Below, piece after piece: positions 60,990 to 64,000 of a DNA stretch of 64,000 nt. The translations under genes and the position numbers were made by a program. This DNA comes from DASTSN01 sp035760665. GTDB lineage: Bacteria > Bacteroidota > Bacteroidia > Chitinophagales > Chitinophagaceae. The DNA lies in NCBI GenBank assembly GCA_035760665.1, contig DASTSN010000082.1, forward strand, positions 1-64,000. The letters are read 5' to 3'. How positions within the stretch are numbered: position 1 is the stretch's first letter; every line of letters begins with the position of its first letter. The notes under the pieces were generated by a model, which saw only the letters and a program-made list of their open reading frames with translations, had not been told where the DNA came from and made no database searches.

Positions 60990-61514
60990 TTACAAAAATT
61001 TATCCGCTACTTCCTGCCAGTTATTGATACGCTCATAGCCGGTTTCATTGAGGTTGTGGGCTGTCGTGTACAATAATTTTTGACCACTGAATGTTACCAG
61101 GTTTCTTACATGATCATCTATCATATAATCACCCTGAATAACTTTTTTATCGCCGCATAAAACCAGTTGTCGCCAACTCAGGAAGGGAAAATGATCGGCC
61201 AGCCAGTCCATTTTATCTTTCAATGAATTGGGAAACTCTGTGGCAGCCGATACGATAAAAACTTCGTAGCGGCTATTTAATTCACGAATCACTTCCACGC
61301 TGTCTTTCATTACAGGCAGGTGACGAAAAAATCCGGGACTGGTCAGGCGTTCCCACACCATGGCCTGGTGCTGTTCGGGGAATCCTTTTATCCAGGCGCC
61401 CACCAGCATTTTTTCGTAATCTACATCACCTCCGTGCTCCCGTTTATACCACTCAACCATTTCACCCATGGTATCAGCGATAACTTCATCCATATCAATA
61501 ATGATTCGTTCCAT
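60990..61514 (-). CDS. 5'(3')-deoxyribonucleotidase-like HAD phosphatase
   Basis: A 174-residue HAD-superfamily hydrolase of the NT5C type. HAD motif I is IIIDMDEVIAD, with Asp7 and Asp9. Motif II is FIVSAATEFPN, and the acidic pair is in YMIDDHVRNL. FRHLPVMKDSVEVIREL matches the cap region. It removes phosphate from deoxynucleoside monophosphates, though the substrate is inferred from the family. Its start is 3 bases after the uvrA stop, so the two are co-transcribed, a link of nucleotide pools to repair. Confidence 0.92.
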   Translation of the reverse strand: MERIIIDMDEVIADTMGEMVEWYKREHGGDVDYEKMLVGAWIKGFPEQHQAMVWERLTSPGFFRHLPVMKDSVEVIRELNSRYEVFIVSAATEFPNSLKDKMDWLADHFPFLSWRQLVLCGDKKVIQGDYMIDDHVRNLVTFSGQKLLYTTAHNLNETGYERINNWQEVADKFL

Positions 61515-61517
61515 AGT

Positions 61518-64000
61518 TTATTTCAATTCTTCTTTTAAAAACTGGGCTGTAAAACTATCTGTACAATTCAGCAGGTCTTCCGGCGTGCCTTCAAACAAAA
61601 TTTGACCACCTCCATCGCCCCCTTCCGGTCCGATATCGATGATATGATCAGCCACTTTGATCACATCCATATTATGCTCAATCACCAGTACGGTATTGCC
61701 CCGGTCCACCAGTTTATTCAGCACATTCAGCAAATGACGGATGTCTTCAAAATGCAAACCGGTCGTTGGTTCATCCAATATATAAAAGGTTTTGCCGGTA
61801 TCTTTTTTGGCGAGTTCGGTAGAAAGCTTGACCCGTTGCGCTTCCCCACCGCTAAGGGTAACGGCCGACTGTCCAAGCGTGATATAGCCTAATCCCACTT
61901 CTTCAAGCACCTTGATTTTCCGGTAGAGATATGGCACTTGCTGAAAAAATTCGGCAGCTTCCTCCACTGTCATATCCAGTACATCTGCAATCGATTTTCC
62001 TTTGTAGCGAATTTCCAGCGTTTCGCGGTTATAGCGTTTGCCGTTGCATTTTTCGCAATGCACATATACATCCGGTAAAAAGTTCATTTCAATAACCCGC
62101 ATACCGCCCCCTTCGCATACATCGCAACGACCGCTTTTAACATTAAAAGAAAATCGCCCGGCAGTGTAGCCACGAATTTTTGCTTCAGGAACAGCTGCAA
62201 ATAATTGCCTGATCTCGGTAAAGAATCCACAATACGTTGCCGGGTTACTGCGGGGGGTTCTGCCAATGGGCGACTGGTCAATCTCAATTACTTTGTCAAT
62301 GTGCTCCAGTCCCTTAACAGATTTGTAATCCAATGGCGTTACCCGGGAGCCATAAGCATGTTTGGAAAGTATCGGGTAAAGCGTTTCATTGATTAAGGTT
62401 GATTTTCCACTGCCGCTCACCCCGGTAACCACAATAAGTTTCCCCAGTGGAAACTTAACATTTACGTTTTGAAGATTATTGCCTTTTGCACCTTTTAGTT
62501 CCAGGAATTTACCATTGCCGGGTCTTCGCTCAGCCGGCACATCGATCTTCCTTCGTCCATTAAGATATCCCGAAGTAAGTGTATCCAGTTTCAAAAGCTT
62601 CTCAGGTTTGCCCTGCGCCACAATATGGCCTCCATGAAAACCGGCTCGCGGGCCCACATCAATGAGGTGATCGGCAGACAGCATAATGTCTTTATCGTGC
62701 TCCACCACCAGCACACTATTCCCAATATCGCGAAGATTTTTTAGCGCCTCAATCAGCCGGTGGTTATCCCGCTGGTGGAGACCTATGGAAGGTTCATCCA
62801 GGATATAAGTAATGCCCTGGAGCTGTGAACCGATTTGCGTTGCCAACCGGATACGCTGCGATTCACCACCACTTAATGTTTTAGAAGGCCGGTTTAAGGT
62901 AAGATAGGTTAGCCCAACATCCAGCAAAAACTGTAAGCGTTCCCGGATTTCTTTCAACACATCTTTCGCAATAACAGCCTGCTTACTGGTAATGCGCAAC
63001 TCGATGCCATCCATCCAGGCTGCCAGGTTATCAATATTCATAGCGCTCAGCTCTGCAATATTGCGACCGGCAATTTTAAACCACAGGCTTTCTTTTTTCA
63101 GGCGTGTGCCGCCACAGCTTTCACAAGGTTTCAATTGCATAAAACCTTCAGCCCAGTCTCGCAGGCCTTCACTGTACCCGTTATTAAACCAGCGCCTGAG
63201 CATATTCACGATTCCTTCGTAGGGCGCCGAAGGATCAAACTTCATATTCTCAAAATCAATTTCTGTCTCAATGCCCTCTTCATTTCCATATAATAAAATG
63301 TTGAGTGCTTTTGCAGGTATGTTTTTTACAGGCGTTGTTAAAGATATTTTGTTTTTCCTGGCAATTTCCTGCACCTGCTTATACACAAATGCCTCCCGTT
63401 GTTCGCCCAGCGGGGCAATGCCTCCTTCGCTGATGCTCAACGAAGGGTCTGGAATAACTGATTCCATGTTGACATGAAACATGGTGCCAAGCCCTTTGCA
63501 GGCAGGACAAGCCCCATAAGGAGAGTTAAAGGAAAAAGAATTCGGAGAAGGTTCTTCGTAACTGATCCCTGTTTCCTCGCACATCAGGTGCCTGGAGTAC
63601 TGAATAATTGTGTCTGCATTATCCACCTGTAAAAAGAGCAGGTCTTTACCCAGTTTCAAGGCTTGTTGCACACTTTGGCTTAGCCGTGCTTTCATATCGG
63701 CCTGCACTTGCAGCCGGTCAACCACCAGTTCGATATCGTGAATCTTATACCGGTCTACCTGCATTTTAGGCACCAGGTCTTTTATCTCACCATCTATCCG
63801 CACTTTCAAAAAACCTTTTTTCCGCACATCCTCGAACAACTCACGGTAATGGCCTTTTCGGCCCCGGATAAGCGGGGATAAAATCGCCACTTTTTTATTC
63901 CTGAATTTTTCAAAAATATTTTCAACAATCTCCTCCTCGCTCCATTTCACCATCTTTTTGCCCGTGTTATAGGAATACGCTTCGCCAATGCGTGCATACA
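61518..64000 (-). CDS. uvrA: Excinuclease ABC subunit A (partial, N terminus outside the window)
   Basis: About 827 C-terminal residues of UvrA; the frame is open to base 64000, so the N terminus and first Walker A are missing. Visible: LSPLIRGRKGHYRELFEDVRKKGF, zinc-type CPACKGLG and CESCGGTRLKKESL, ABC signature 1 TLSGGESQRIRLATQIGSQ with YILDEPSIGLHQRDN, the second Walker A VSGSGKSTLINETL, zinc CDVCEGGGMRVIEMNFLPDVYVHCEKCNGKRYN, and signature 2 TLSGGEAQRVKLSTEL with YILDEPTTGLHFEDI. The segment just after the first ATPase part reads YARIGEAYSYNTGKK, without the CPxC seen in many UvrA proteins at that place. It scans DNA for damage with UvrB. Co-transcribed with the nucleotidase gene. Confidence 0.97.
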   Translation of the reverse strand, partial: YARIGEAYSYNTGKKMVKWSEEEIVENIFEKFRNKKVAILSPLIRGRKGHYRELFEDVRKKGFLKVRIDGEIKDLVPKMQVDRYKIHDIELVVDRLQVQADMKARLSQSVQQALKLGKDLLFLQVDNADTIIQYSRHLMCEETGISYEEPSPNSFSFNSPYGACPACKGLGTMFHVNMESVIPDPSLSISEGGIAPLGEQREAFVYKQVQEIARKNKISLTTPVKNIPAKALNILLYGNEEGIETEIDFENMKFDPSAPYEGIVNMLRRWFNNGYSEGLRDWAEGFMQLKPCESCGGTRLKKESLWFKIAGRNIAELSAMNIDNLAAWMDGIELRITSKQAVIAKDVLKEIRERLQFLLDVGLTYLTLNRPSKTLSGGESQRIRLATQIGSQLQGITYILDEPSIGLHQRDNHRLIEALKNLRDIGNSVLVVEHDKDIMLSADHLIDVGPRAGFHGGHIVAQGKPEKLLKLDTLTSGYLNGRRKIDVPAERRPGNGKFLELKGAKGNNLQNVNVKFPLGKLIVVTGVSGSGKSTLINETLYPILSKHAYGSRVTPLDYKSVKGLEHIDKVIEIDQSPIGRTPRSNPATYCGFFTEIRQLFAAVPEAKIRGYTAGRFSFNVKSGRCDVCEGGGMRVIEMNFLPDVYVHCEKCNGKRYNRETLEIRYKGKSIADVLDMTVEEAAEFFQQVPYLYRKIKVLEEVGLGYITLGQSAVTLSGGEAQRVKLSTELAKKDTGKTFYILDEPTTGLHFEDIRHLLNVLNKLVDRGNTVLVIEHNMDVIKVADHIIDIGPEGGDGGGQILFEGTPEDLLNCTDSFTAQFLKEELK

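Noticed and set aside
1..64000. CRISPR arrays, prophage, IS elements or an antiviral defence system
   Set aside because: No spaced direct repeats, transposases, integrases or phage structural genes were seen; the apparent exotic regions are explained by envelope and metabolic genes.

Overview
The window looks like ordinary chromosome of a member of the Bacteroidota, most likely family Chitinophagaceae. Reasons: several genes carry the Bacteroidota -7 box TAnnTTTG (the tRNA-Glu gene, atpG, secA, deoC, malic enzyme, sucD and aspS); signal peptides and lipoprotein signals are common; and the family mix is typical (LytS/LytTR two-component pair, DUF4476, DUF6089 barrel, SPOR protein, very long alpha-2-macroglobulin, PepSY-like secreted protein, SecA with a long N-terminal insertion and a SEC-C tail). 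No phage, IS element, integron gene or CRISPR array was seen.

Layout. 1-5.5 kb: tail of an unidentified protein, a PepSY-like protein, a lemA-TPM-TPM operon, pgk and gapA with their own terminators, and tRNA-Glu(TTC). 5.6-9.3 kb: a seven-heme cytochrome facing a LytS/LytTR pair, then a small secreted protein. 9.7-13.8 kb: a minus-strand run of papain-like peptidase, thioredoxin-like protein, DUF4442 protein and beta-CASP nuclease-like protein. 13.9-17.8 kb: lysA, scpB, a solitary atpG and a lipoprotein. 18-26 kb: secA and two secreted amidohydrolase-like proteins. 26-31.4 kb: deoC, an active aldehyde dehydrogenase, a short catalytically empty aldehyde dehydrogenase, a SPOR protein and an M20 hydrolase. 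31.4-34.7 kb: S41 lipoprotein peptidase and an ABC-2 exporter. 34.9-40.8 kb: malic enzyme fused to a phosphotransacetylase-like domain, MlaE, MlaF, a DUF4198 protein and sucD. 40.8-50.5 kb: DUF4476 protein, a 2034-residue alpha-2-macroglobulin, an FAD oxidoreductase, a small membrane protein and an MtfA-like peptidase. 50.5-64 kb: aspS, an S1C peptidase, an esterase, rarA, an M28 peptidase, a GNAT protein, an outer-membrane barrel, a small secreted protein, a 400-bp non-coding stretch, a Yip1 protein, a 5'-nucleotidase and uvrA (cut by the window edge).

How the genes fit together. Central carbon metabolism (gapA, pgk, malic enzyme, sucD, deoC plus aldehyde dehydrogenases) sits among envelope functions (SecA, MlaEF, alpha-2-macroglobulin, lipoproteins, peptidases) and genome maintenance (scpB, rarA, uvrA).

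The most unusual signals are: (1) two tandem, related, strongly self-complementary elements at 59913-60034 and 60074-60183, with a compensatory base change in a shared stem, which look like an uncharacterised structured RNA or mobile hairpin; (2) a SusC-plug-like motif at the bait-region position of the thioester alpha-2-macroglobulin; (3) a deoC-linked pair of aldehyde dehydrogenase genes that together resemble a split ALDH16; (4) promoter boxes placed inside terminator tails or directly against start codons. All calls come from reading the sequence; no database search was run.
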